A program made the translations under genes and the position numbers. The notes beneath the pieces are model-generated. The model was not told where the DNA came from. It ran no database searches and worked only from the letters and a program-made list of their open reading frames with translations. From assembly GCF_020520425.1 (NCBI RefSeq), contig NC_079487.1, positions 133,632,385 through 133,696,384 on the forward strand: 64,000 nucleotides of DNA. The letters are read 5' to 3'. Position 1 is the stretch's first letter. The number at the start of each line of letters is the position of its first letter. This document shows positions 48,601 to 58,310 of this stretch, in pieces. The stretch comes from Spinacia oleracea. Its lineage: Eukaryota; Streptophyta; Magnoliopsida; Caryophyllales; Amaranthaceae.

Positions 48601-48750
48601 AAGATTGATGAACCTCCTAATCCGTTTGCTCATTTACAGGATGATTTTGGGTTTGATTTGAATACAATGTCATCGTCAACTAAAAGTGATTCTCGGTTGC
48701 TTCAATCGGAGAATAGTCAGTCGGAGATTCATGTACCGATTACTATTTGA
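45616..48750 (+). CDS. LRK10L/PR5K-like receptor kinase without ectodomain
   Basis: Three exons, 45616-45703, 46398-46675 and 47767-48750, joined in phases 1 and 0 with GT-AG borders, give 449 aa. Residues 1-29 are polar and non-hydrophobic, about 30-52 (VSIVVSVIATIAIVIAIIYC) are one membrane segment, and about 123-420 are a Ser/Thr kinase. The kinase shows glycine loop GSGGFG (125-130), lysine K146 in VAVKVLK, HYD in place of HRD (246-248, IIHYDIKPGNVLL), DFG at 266-268 and GTPGYAAPE. HYDIKP is characteristic of the LRK10L/PR5K receptor-kinase group (rust resistance kinase Lr10 relatives), which normally carries a Cys-rich extracellular domain of over 200 residues. None is encoded here, and no signal peptide is seen. 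As a non-RD kinase it would be of the defence-related type. An upstream ectodomain exon cannot be excluded. Confidence 0.88.
46801..46984. repeat. tandem repeat in kinase intron 2
   Basis: CTTATGTTTAATACGTAGTAC with TCCATAATTAGCATTG and GTGTAAC following occurs two and a half times, with unit lengths of about 100 and 65 bp. It lies inside the intron between the membrane-segment exon and the kinase exon. Confidence 0.75.
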
Positions 48751-49840
48751 TCGTTAATTAATTATCTTTAATTTTAAGCGTGTAATTAACATTAATGTAA
48801 CTAAACAAAAAAAAAATTGTGAATGCTTGCTTGGTTTAGTGTATAAGCAAGGTTGAAGCGTTGAAAAAAGAAATGTACAGAAGTGATTATTTAGTTGTGT
48901 ATATTTGACTGCGATTGTTGAAATTTTCTTATATGCATTCGGGAATAAGGTGTACCTTCTCACATAGAAAAGCTGCAGTGCGCAACTGTGCACTATTACA
49001 TGAGGATACAATACATGAAACATTTTTTGTCAGATAGAAAAGCGGGGTGCATGCAATAGCCAGTTGGAGATTCATGTAAGTATGTAACGATTACTCTTTG
49101 ATCGTTAATTATCTTTAATTTTAAGCGTACATGTCATTAATATATACTTCCTCCGTTCTGGAAATGTCGCATCATTTGTTTTTTACACTATTCACGCTAC
49201 GATTTTTTGTGATTTGTACGTAATAAAATTTTATTCATGTGGGGCCATATTAGATTCGTTTCGATATATATTTTCTAAATATTAAATTTTTCTAAGTTTT
49301 ACTTAGACACGATTTGAAATATTAAGAGTCAATGGTAAGATGAGTAAAAGTCAACTATGGTGCGATATTTTCAGAACGGAACTAAACAAAAAATTGTAAA
49401 TGCTTGTTAGCCGGAAAAAAAATGTACATAATAATTATTTAGTCGTATGTATTTGATTAGGGAACAATTAAATTTTCTAAAATGCATTTGGGAATTGAAT
49501 AAGGTGCACTATCTCACATAAAAAAGTTGCAATACACACTACTAAACAAGGATATGATACACGAAACAATTTTTGTCTGATAGAAAAGCGGGGTGCGTGC
49601 TAGTACTGCACTAGGATACGGGAATCATCCATCCTAAAGTTCTTTTAAGCACTGCCGTCAAATAAGTGGCCGAATTTATCAACATGTGAAAAACGTGCGC
49701 AATTCTTGGCCTGATGCAGCCTATATATATATGTGGTTTCCCATGAGTATTATTTACTCATCTCTCACAAAATCAAAACTCATAAACCAACATACTTATT
49801 ATTGTTCAAAGAGAAATTATAGCTAAACATTATTAACATA
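48751..49840. other. intergenic; kinase 3' end duplicated; MITE; B1 promoter
   Basis: Sequence after the kinase stop (AATTATCTTTAATTTTAAGCG onwards, with CACATAGAAAAGCTGCA) is repeated in degraded form from about 49060 and again near 49385-49600, so the 3' flank has been tandemly duplicated. 49149-49385 is a Stowaway-like MITE (CTTCCTCCGTTCTGGAAATG ... TTTTCAGAACGGA) in between. Confidence 0.6.
49687..49700 (+). promoter_or_regulatory. type B upstream word, gene B1
   Basis: TGAAAAACGTGCGC lies 141-154 bp before the start codon and about 25-35 bp before a TATATATA box (49722-49731). It matches the words before the genes at 52847 and 59421. ACGTG is the core of bZIP/ABRE-type sites. Confidence 0.55.
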
Positions 49841-50119
49841 ATGTCATCAACAAAGAATTCGAGTAAGGTGGTTCGAACTGAGAGCATATTAGATGAATAC
49901 AGCATCTATTTCTCTCATGTATTATCACCATTGAGGAAGATGAAGAAGTCGAAAAAGCCGAAAATGCAACAGCAGCAACAGCAACAGCAGCAGCAGTATT
50001 ATGGTGGTAGTAGCAGGGGAGTTGATGAAGGCGACGTTGATGATGAAGCAGAGGATTTCATTAAGAAAAGACATCAGAAGTTTGTGTTCACCAAATGGAT
50101 TTCTAGGAGTTCTGATTGA
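49841..50119 (+). CDS. small DUF761-like protein, type B, copy 1
   Basis: Intronless 92-aa frame. Type B N-terminus: SSKVVRTESILDEYSIYFSH then VLSPLRK at residues 7-33. A Lys-rich run and a tract of ten glutamines (coded by mixed CAG/CAA) lead to the acidic motif GDVDDEAEDFIKKRHQKF at 64-81, and the end is TKWISRS. Type B genes differ from type A by the VRTES(M/I)LDEY block and a Trp near the C-terminus in place of LSKTM. No membrane segment. First of four type B genes, all on the plus strand within 10 kb. Confidence 0.8.
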   Translation: MSSTKNSSKVVRTESILDEYSIYFSHVLSPLRKMKKSKKPKMQQQQQQQQQQYYGGSSRGVDEGDVDDEAEDFIKKRHQKFVFTKWISRSSD

Positions 50120-50763
50120 TGCATGAAATAGTGAATTAACTGGGAAAGGATATGTACATTGTCCTGTTTTTGGTTGAGATTGAGGGCAGGGGAAGAATAA
50201 AAGTGTATTGTTTTCTATAAAATTTGATTTCTGATTGTACACAAGTTATTCAATTAATGTTATCATATTTGAAAGATAATTGCAAACTTTGTATGAAATG
50301 TGATTATTAGATCAATGACATCGATATTACATGGGTTTAAATGTATGACATACATTATTAATTTCGGTTAAGAACGCTAAACCACATACGAGTTGAGACT
50401 ATTATATTTTCACATGGAATTGAAATAGAGTAAGGTCTATTAACATATAAGATTGGTGGGTAACTCCGACTTATAACCAATTGATTTAGGATAGAACCTT
50501 ATCTGATTTGTATGTGGTCAGACTCCCCTCCTATATTGAGCTCGACTTGTACAATGAGACTTATCATGGTATCAGAGCAATAATGAACACACAATTTTTC
50601 GTGGTTAACCCTTGAGTTTGGATTTTGTTTACTCGTATTCAGTTTTGTCATCGATTGCTGGCACAATTTTAAAAAAAATTACATATAATTTTAGTAGGTA
50701 AGAACATGTCATATAAATATACCGAAAATTCAATTCTTATTTTTAGAGAGAGTAGAAAAATCT
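50120..50763. other. intergenic
   Basis: No gene. 50440-50640 resembles LTR-retrotransposon flanking sequence (TATCATGGTATCAGAGCAATAA is like a tRNA-Met primer binding site, near 50563-50584) without a recognisable element around it. Confidence 0.4.
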
Positions 50764-50840
50764 GATAGAGTATAAACTAATCTTGGGGCTTCAACCATCA
50801 ACTGCGAAAGCATTTGCCAAGATTAGTTTTATACTCTATC
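50764..50840. repeat. inverted repeat of an LTR-like segment
   Basis: GATAGAGTATAAACTAATCT and its inverse AGATTAGTTTTATACTCTATC form about 22 paired bases around a 30-nt loop. The left arm with GGCTTCAACCATCA also occurs at 46146-46190 as part of what looks like an LTR fragment. Confidence 0.65.
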
Positions 50841-50990
50841 AAAATCAAACACGATACCTTTTAACTTAATGTTTGGCATAAAAACATTTAAACTCTAACC
50901 GCTTAATTTATGTCAGGTTCGTATCATGTAACTACGTCTAATGATTTATATCTACCGGCTTAAGAAAAAAATCTAAGCATTAATGTTAGG

Positions 50991-51110
50991 GGTTTTGCTT
51001 TTTTTTTTTTTTGGGTGCGAATGAGCCACAAGAATGGATATGAGAATCGATCTCAGGATCATCTGAAACCGAGATGAAAGTTCTAACCAACTGAGCTATT
51101 CATCACTCTC
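50991..51110 (-). mobile_element. tRNA-derived SINE, third family, minus strand
   Basis: On the minus strand it starts GAGAGTGATGAATAGCTCAG and continues GTTGGTTAGAAC (box A), then GAGATCGATTCTC (box B), ending CTCATTCGCACCC and an A tract (T tract at 50999-51012). A 15-bp duplication AGCATTAATGTTAGG / AGCATTACCGTTAGG (50976-50990 and 51111-51125) flanks it with two mismatches. Confidence 0.85.
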
Positions 51111-51125
51111 AGCATTACCGTTAGG

Positions 51126-52645
51126 TATTGTATTACCGAAATCGCGCTCCAACCTCTGGTCATGCTGACGAAGTAAGTAAAATAAGATGAAAGTGAGTGC
51201 TCCAAAGAATTTACTTTTTGTACATCGTTTTTCAAACACATTCATTCACAGCAATTGCCACTTAGAATTCACTATCATCAAAATGACATTATATTCGTGG
51301 ACAAAAATAAATGCGGAGGAGTCACATACTCACATCTAACGGATGATAGATACTCCGTACGTCGGTGACTATTAGTTGCTCAATTGAAAATTACACCTAA
51401 TTGGCTAGCTATTTCATACCACTATACTAGTATAGGAAAGGTTCTTTAAGTTAGAATGTTGATGTACTTGTAATTTATAATATCAAGATTTCGGCATATA
51501 TCACTAAATTGGAGAGGAGTTAGCCCTGTTATTTTTGGCTTAATTTCAGTTTCATGACTTATTTGACAGTTCAGTTTAGTTCAGTTCAGGAGCATTCAGT
51601 TCAGTTCAATTCAATTCAATTTAACTTATGAATTATTATTAATATTAATATTTAAATTTTATTATAATTATTTAGTAATCAATTACAGATTATTATTATT
51701 TATTATATACTTATTTAGTTATTAATTATTTATTATTCTTTAGTTATTAATTAACATTTTATTATTATTATTTTGCTATTAACTATTTATTATTTATTAT
51801 TTATTTCGGTAATATTCTATTAAGTTAAGTTAAGTTCAGTTCAAGAGCATTCAGTTCAGCTCTAAAGAATAGGACCTTATATGATTATATACTTTCTTCG
51901 TCCATTAAATATTTATTCTGAATATAAATAAAGGGAGTTACAGTTAATCGGCTAGCTAGTAAAACGGCTCTAGTAATTAGGCAGCTATACGTACTCTAGT
52001 AAAGGAATCTTAACAAGCAGAAAAGATAATAATAGAAAACAAGGAACCCTACTTTTCATACTTTTGTGACATACATGCATTATTTTAAACATAATGCTTG
52101 TACGAGATTTGGTAATATTAAATTCACATAGCTAAAGGCCTAAGCCATATGTTTTTATGATTCTAATGTGTTTATTGCATTTTTTTTAATCGAATACACA
52201 AATTACAAATTATGGTGGGGAATCAAATCGGTAACTGATTATTTACAACATCACATAGTAGGTAACGTTTTTAACTACAGGAAGTAAAAGTTTCTAAGAA
52301 TAAAAAATTTCCATGTGTTAGCATTTTCTATGGGAACTTGTGAAATAACCTCCTATAGGAATTCCACTTACATATGGGAGACTTAGGCAAATAGCTTCCT
52401 CTATTTTGTAGGAAATAGAAATTGGTAGGAAGTGTCACTCTCCATGTTTTTGCAATAACACTACAACATTTCACTTTCCATGATTTTTCATATCAACCAA
52501 ACAACACCTATATGCAAAAGTATAAGTAATAAAACTATGGCAGCAGACTATTGAACAGTTAATTAAATCAAGTAAAAAAACTAGATTCCTTTTAAGATTA
52601 GGAAAGAATTATAATTATTAGTATATAATTTGTACCATATACAAA
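51126..52645. other. intergenic with TTCAGTTCAG repeats
   Basis: 51560-51640 and 51825-51865 share AGTTCAG(T)TCA(G/A)GAGCATTCAGTTCAG and flank an ATTATTATT-rich core, possibly an old MITE. No gene recognised. Confidence 0.45.
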
Positions 52646-52656
52646 TGAAAAACGTG
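52646..52656 (+). promoter_or_regulatory. type B upstream word, gene B2
   Basis: ACAAATGAAAAACGTG, of which TGAAAAACGTG is the shared part, lies about 195 bp before the start codon. The word with its ACAAA lead is identical to that before the gene at 59421. Confidence 0.55.
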
Positions 52657-52846
52657 TTTTATGCACCCTAATTTTAATGCAAAAAAGAACTACACACATG
52701 CAAAGCAAAAGAGTGAAAAATGATCCAAACAACACCTATATATATGTCCTTTGAATATGAGTGTTTTGCCATCAAACAATACACTACAAAACTCTTAGTT
52801 ACCACAATAATTACCATCTCTAATCCAAATAGAAAAAAGATTGAAA

Positions 52847-53071
52847 ATGTCTTCGTATACAAATTCAAGTAAGTTAGTCCGTACAGAGAGTATGTTAGAT
52901 GAATACAACACCTACTTCTCTCATGTCTTCGCACCATTGAAGAACATAAACCAGAAGAAGACTGTGTGCAGTAAGAACATTATGCAACAACAGCATGAAG
53001 ATGTTGATGCCGAAGCAGAGGAGTACATTAAGAAAAGACATCAAAAGTTTGCTTTCGCTAAATGGGTGTAA
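52847..53071 (+). CDS. small DUF761-like protein, type B, copy 2
   Basis: Intronless 74-aa frame, the shortest copy, starting at the ATG at 52847 in the shared context AAGATTGAAAATGTC. Residues 7-31 carry SSKLVRTESMLDEYNTYFSH and VFAPL (Ala replaces the usual Ser before Pro). The linker is only about 20 residues, and the acidic motif EDVDAEAEEYIKKRHQKF is at 51-68 with Tyr in place of Phe. It ends AKWV. Its upstream 200 bp and 5' leader are clearly similar to those of the gene at 59421, so the two are recent duplicates. Confidence 0.78.
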   Translation: MSSYTNSSKLVRTESMLDEYNTYFSHVFAPLKNINQKKTVCSKNIMQQQHEDVDAEAEEYIKKRHQKFAFAKWV

Positions 53072-53091
53072 TCTATAATTAACTGGGATAA

Positions 53092-53302
53092 TGTTCTTCA
53101 CATGTTCATAAGGTTAAAAATGTTATGCATATTATTTCAAACTTATTTATCAAATTAGTTTGTGATACACAAATTTCTACGGATCGAAAAAGTATTTGTT
53201 AACTGTGGGGTTCGAACCCACGTGCACTTGTGTGCAGCAGATCTTCAGTCTGCCCCCTTGACCACTTGGGCAAACCTTGTTCTTCACATGTTCATAAGGT
53301 TA
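53092..53302. repeat. 25-bp direct repeat bracketing a tRNA-like segment
   Basis: TGTTCTTCACATGTTCATAAG plus GTTA occurs at 53092-53116 and again at 53278-53302, and homology continues weakly for another 30 bp. The segment between them contains the decayed tRNA copy. It looks like a local duplication tied to the arrival of the tRNA block. Confidence 0.75.
53198..53279 (-). pseudogene. tRNA-Leu pseudogene with GAA anticodon
   Basis: On the minus strand, D arm, anticodon arm, long variable arm and T arm match the intact tRNA-Leu at 53862-53943 with few changes. The anticodon loop reads CTGAAGA, giving GAA in place of TAA. The acceptor stem is lost (CAAGGTT against AGTTAAC, mostly unpaired), so I treat it as a pseudogene. 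Flanking sequence to its right in transcript terms (AAACTTATTTAT(C/G)AAATTAG) is shared with the intact copy. Confidence 0.8.
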
Positions 53303-53861
53303 CAACTTTAATGTGTATTATTTTCAACTTGTTATAAGCAAACAAGTGCGACAAACGATTAGGAAAAAATCCTACAAATACAATGTACAACAAACAGCAA
53401 AAACAATAACTAAAGACACACATGTTTAATGAGGAAATTTAAATTTCTTCCCCTCAAATATTATCATAATATTATGTTCACGTCTACTAGAACTATAATT
53501 GTTCTCTAATTCCAAATAATTATAGAGATTGTTACATACCAAAATACTATTAATTTCCTAATTACAATTCTACATAAACTAGGAAACTAAATAATAAGCC
53601 AATACTAGGTAACTACTTTCCTAAAGTGATGTGGACTTGCTTATCGTTGGACTTCGACACGAGTTATCGTCGGTTTAATTAAGTTGCGTTTAATTTCTAA
53701 CAAAACTTATTTATGAAATTAGTTAGTTTGTATGATATTAATTGACACTTAACACCCTAAATAAAAAAATTCTAAGGATCAAATGTGAATCCATATTAGT
53801 TTTGCAAATAAGATCATACATACAAATGGGGGGAAGATTTCAAAAAGAAAATTACAAAAAT

Positions 53862-53943
53862 GCTGGCTGTGGGGTTCGAACCCACGCGCACTTATGTGCA
53901 GCAGATCTTAAGTCTGCCCCCTTAACCACTCGGGCAAACCAGC
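53862..53943 (-). tRNA. tRNA-Leu(UAA)
   Basis: An 82-nt type II tRNA on the minus strand, starting GCTGGTTTGCCCGAGTGG. Acceptor stem GCTGGTT pairs with AGCCAGC (one G-T), anticodon stem GCAGA/TCTGC holds loop CTTAAGA with anticodon TAA, the variable arm is long, and the T arm is GTGGG-TTCGAAC-CCCAC. Box A (TTTGCCCGAGTGGTTAAGG) and box B (GGTTCGAACCC) are intact. No intron. It lies between small genes B2 and B3. Confidence 0.9.
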
Positions 53944-55070
53944 TAATTGTTGATACTTTTGCTACAATTATTTATATATATTATACTCTTTTCGATATTA
54001 TTCAGTTTTTATCAATGATGCTTATCCACTCCGGCCATAACTAATTAACTGTCACCCGAATTATATTTGATGGAAAATACTTCCTCCATTCAAATCTAAT
54101 TATCATGTATACTGTATATTATTCGTCACATACTCACATTTTTTTAACATTAAAATAAATATTCTTAGACTATCATATTTTTAAACATTCTTCGTAGTAT
54201 ATATTTTAATATTATTGAATTAAAGTATGTCAATTCGATTAAGTTAAACTATTTCATAATTTTGCAATTCCAGGTTGTATTAGACCAAAATTATATCTCA
54301 ATGATTGTTATAATCGACTTATCTAATATCTATATGCAAAAAATCAATTAGCCAAACAATTAAGTAACATCATCCATATTTCAAAGAGTAAAAAACACAT
54401 GCAACATATTTCTCAAAGAAAAATTCAGATAAGACTGCCACGCACCTTCAAATTAAATTTATTTCCTTCAGTTTTTCAATAATGACTAGCTTGAGTAGCT
54501 TAATTAAATTCCGTCACGGATAATGGCTTATCAACAAGCTTAGGTAGTTTAATCTCTGGCTGCGCAGCAAAAGCTAAAGAGAGCTAGCATCATTAAGCTA
54601 ATTAGTTAAACGACGTCGTAGTATACTTTTGTAATTAAAAGACGTCGATGGACAATGTACGTATCTAATGACGTAACTCAAATCACATATTATTAACAAT
54701 CAACAATAATGGACATAAATTAATAAATACATATTATATGATATGCTTTTAAAGATTCCGAAGAGCATATACTAGCTTGATATATTATTGTTTGGCTTGG
54801 AATTTAGAGGCGGCATATTGAAGAGTGATTGCTTTAGAATTTGCATGTTTAATTTAGATAATCAAAACGTGTATGTCCGATCCAATTAACCGGCCACATC
54901 CTTATTTTTAATTTTTTAAAAGAGAAAAAAGAAGGAAAAACACAAGTATAAATATGGTTCCTAGGTTTTCAATTTTAACATCATCATTAGCTTCACTAAG
55001 CCTACAAATTATAACACATTTAGCGCTAAATTAAATTAAAAGAAAGATTTACTTATATTGATCGAGAAAG
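53944..55070. other. intergenic and promoter of small gene B3
   Basis: No gene. 54863-54875 (CAAAACGTGTATG) is a weak match to the type B upstream word and TATAAATA is at 54948-54955. Confidence 0.5.
54863..54875 (+). promoter_or_regulatory. weak type B upstream word, gene B3
   Basis: CAAAACGTGTATG shares AAAACGTG with the other three but lacks the leading TGA. It lies about 200 bp before the start codon. Confidence 0.35.
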
Positions 55071-55364
55071 ATGTCGTGGTACACAAAATCGAGTAAGGTG
55101 GTAAGGACAGAAAGTATGTTAGATGAATATAACATCTATTTCTCTCATGTTTTGTCCCCTTTACAAAAGAAGCAGCAACGTATCAATGCTGAGCGTACGA
55201 GCTGCGCGGCGAAGGCACACCACCACCACCACCACCACCAGGATGGAGGTAAGAGGGTGGCCGATAAAGTGTATGAAAATGTGGATGATGAAGCTGAGAA
55301 ATTTATTAGGAAAAAGCATCAGAAGTTTGAGCTGAGCCTTTGGAAGTCTAGCCATAGTAAATGA
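55071..55364 (+). CDS. small DUF761-like protein, type B, copy 3
   Basis: Intronless 97-aa frame. SSKVVRTESMLDEYNIYFSH and VLSPL are at residues 7-31, identical at most positions to the genes at 49841 and 59421. The linker contains seven consecutive histidines coded by CAC repeats (residues about 50-56). The acidic motif ENVDDEAEKFIRKKHQKFELSLWK is at 69-92. The ending LSLWK is shared with the gene at 59421. No membrane segment or signal peptide. Function unknown. Confidence 0.8.
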   Translation: MSWYTKSSKVVRTESMLDEYNIYFSHVLSPLQKKQQRINAERTSCAAKAHHHHHHHQDGGKRVADKVYENVDDEAEKFIRKKHQKFELSLWKSSHSK

Positions 55365-55849
55365 TCGATGTGAAGCATGCATGCATGCATGAATATATGT
55401 ATTTTTGTAATTTTTCATTATTTAACATAAATGTATTAATTGGATGTATCTTGGACAGTGATTTGGTTAAATATACGCGCGTATTGATAAATAAATACTC
55501 CGTACGTTACATATGAAAGAATTTATACTCCGTCGTACAAATAATATAACCTAATACCTCTTGGGATTTTGATCTACTATCTCCGTTTCGAAAGATGAAA
55601 TTGCACTAAAACATGAAATTACACTAGGTCTAATAATTAACATTATTCCATACTGCATGCTTTTGAATTGAAAGATGGATGATTGTAAAAAAGTGGATAA
55701 AGTGAGAGAGATCGAGTTGAAAAATGTAAATATTTTGGAATAAGAGGGGCAATATAGTAAAGGAGGCCAGTATGCAAAAAGTAGAATAAAGCAAGCATGA
55801 TAAGAAATGTTAGAAATGTACCAAAACTGTGTACTCTCATAAATATATA
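55365..55849. other. intergenic
   Basis: 3' flank of small gene B3 (GCATGCATGCATGCATG repeat at 55375-55391) and AT-rich sequence with no gene recognised. Confidence 0.45.
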
Positions 55850-57833
55850 CTCCCTCTGTCCCTTAATACTCGCACCGTTTTGACTTTTTGCACTATTCAC
55901 ATAATTCACTTTGACCCTATTTTATTTCTAGCTAGTATATGAAAACAAATATTAGTATATAACACTACAAAAACAAAGAGCAACCAGGGCGATATTATTC
56001 AAGCAAAGAGGGCGAGTATTTAATCGCCTTTAAATAAATAACCAACCAGGGCGAGTTGTTGTCGTTGTCTTATGTAATAACAAAGAGGGCGACTTGTTTG
56101 ATATTGCCTTTTTTGATAATAATACAAGGACGAGTTTTAAAAGTCGCCTTCCTTGATCAAATAACTGGACGAAAATAATACGGAGTAAAACATAAAAAGA
56201 AGAATCTCCAAAACATAAACCCCTAAATCCCCAAATTCGTTTTTCAGGAGCCAGTGTTTAAGATAATCCCTAAAATCCCAAATTCGTTCTCCCAAAAAAA
56301 TAAATCAATAGATGCTCAGATATTTCGTTGCTCTTGATTCTCTCCCAAATTCCTTCATAGATTATCCTAATTTAGTCGAAAGTGGTTGAATTTCTCAACT
56401 TGTTTATGCTTAGTTCGTAACTCCGAGGGATTTGTTCGAAAAAAGACGGACTTCTGCTGAGATTTGTTTGAGAGAAGAACGATTTCTGCTGCGATTTGTT
56501 CGAGAGGAGACCGATTTTTGCTTACTGGTATCATCTACTTTCTCTGATATATTTTTTTTAATTTTTTGTGTGGTTTTTGCTGGCACAATTTCAGTTTTTG
56601 ATATTGCCTTCAAAGAAGTGCTTGGATATCTGTGGGATACTATATACGAAGTGTAACTTGCAGTAAGGTGTTTTTTTTTCATTATTGAATGTAGAAATTG
56701 AAAGATCTCGGTTTATAGAGTTTGAAGTTGGTTTAATGTGGAGGAAAATTAAGATGTTAATGGCGGTTTTCTGCAATTTTTTATTGGTTTACACGCATTA
56801 ATATCTATATGTTCTTTCATCTTTGGTCTCCTCTTCTTCGGCTGATGATGTTTTACATGGTAAATTCAATTACTCATTGTATCTTATTTGTGTGCTCCAA
56901 TTGATGTTTGTTGATCCTTGAATGGAAAGGGACTATGTGTGGTATTTGTAAGGTTTGTTAGGTAATAGGTAGAGTCTTTGCTAGTATAATGTTTTGTTAT
57001 TGGCAGTGGGAAGGAGTTACGATATTGGTTTTAGTTTATTCAAATGCAGCTATGGTGATGCTTAAAATGGATTCTGTTCACTAGATTATAAAGGATAATA
57101 ATCTACAGTTCCTGATTTACATATGCAGATGAGTATCATGAATGTGACTATGTGACTGAGGTTTCCTCTACACAAGCAAATGATATTTGAAAAAAAAAAT
57201 AAATTCTTTCCTAGGTTGTATAATCAAATCTCAGATCATTTGAATATTATCATTTGTATAATCTGAATTTGTTACCATAACATGAACACGCCAGGAAACT
57301 TGAATGACTAGTTCCTCTTAATGAATTTATCTTTTTTTATATAATTAGAAACTTGAATGAACTAAATTATTTCTGCATCTCTAAAGTTCCTAGAGTTAAC
57401 TAGAGCCCATAATCTAGCTTTAAAGACTAGGCAAAGGGACTAGTGTCTGTTGTATGAAATTTCCTTCTGCAAAAAAAAAAAAAAAAGTGTCAAAAGTGGT
57501 ATAATGGACAACTATAAATGAATAAACGAACTTCTAAAAAGAAAAATAAATTACCTTTTAGGAATGCAGTGAACCAAACACTGGTAAGGATATAGAGTCC
57601 ATTCTGCGATTGAAACAAACAACTGGTAACGAATATGTTTGAGTTTCTAAGTTGCTAGTTTATGCTACTAGTTAGTATATAATATATTGTTGGCTTCGTC
57701 TTAATGTATATTTTCAAAATATTAATATTTTTATAAATTTTTATAATATGTAGTTAAAAATATTGGTGGTCAAAGATGTGCATTGGCAAGCGTGTTCAGT
57801 CGAAACGGTGCGAGTATTAAGGGACGGAGGGAG
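55850..57833. mobile_element. Stowaway-like MITE split by a 1.7-kb insertion
   Basis: Left half 55850-55962 begins CTCCCTCTGTCCCTTAATAC and right half 57672-57833 ends GTATTAAGGGACGGAGGGAG, with TA outside both. Together they match the intact related MITE at 38516-38770, with 11 bp (TTAGTATATAA) present once there and twice here. Confidence 0.85.
55963..57671. mobile_element. 1.7-kb insert starting with a CACTA end
   Basis: Begins CACTACAAAAACAAAGAG and carries GAGGGCGA repeats for about 220 bp, as in the fragment at 24065. The rest resembles a transcribed leader with T-rich introns and no recognisable transposase. 56413-56520 has three 35-40 bp units around GATTTGTTCGAGAG. The right end lacks TTGTAGTG. 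The flanking duplication is TTAGTATATAA (55952-55962, 57672-57682), longer than the usual 3 bp for CACTA. Confidence 0.6.
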
Positions 57834-58010
57834 TATATAACAACTACCAATGAGGTTTTGACCTACAGGTAATTTTTTTTAAATCAATCCCAGATCGAGA
57901 TGCTTTGCATGGTGCAAAAATCCCTTTTGACAAAGTGTACATTCATAAAAAAAAAAATGTATGCCACAAGTAGGCCCACAACGAATTGGAAAATAAAATG
58001 AAAAATAATG

Positions 58011-58218
58011 TGTTAGAATAATGCATTGAATCGGTCAAGCCTCTACTGCAACGCCCTAGCAGGGGGGGTCTGTTTTGAGCCTATTTTCTGAGCTTTTTCG
58101 CATCTGTCTAGTGAATACTATATAAACTCTATTGGTCATAATCTAGTCGTATTCTGTAATCTGTACTCCTCAAGATCAATAAAATTTTCCTCCCCTCTAC
58201 CTGTGGACGTAGCTAACA
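58011..58218. mobile_element. solo LTR
   Basis: Begins TGTTAGAATAATGC and ends GGACGTAGCTAACA, so the ends are TGTTAG...CTAACA. It contains ACTATATAAACTC (TATA) and AATCTGTACTCCTC with AATAAAATTTTCC (poly(A) signal-like) and CTGTGGACGTAG, all typical of a small Copia LTR. No internal region or second LTR, and no perfect 5-bp duplication. Confidence 0.7.
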
Positions 58219-58310
58219 CATTGTTAATAAATCACGTTAAATCTCTGAGTTCTTTATTACGTTATTTAATCTTTTTTTAATTTGCATCTATTATAACATA
58301 GTGTATAAAC

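Noticed and set aside
53198-53279. Functional phenylalanine-decoding tRNA
   Set aside because: Acceptor stem unpaired and the body is leucine type; treated as a pseudogene.
56432-56656. 74-aa frame with Arg-Glu repeats in the 1.7-kb insert
   Set aside because: It translates a tandem DNA repeat and has no conserved domain.
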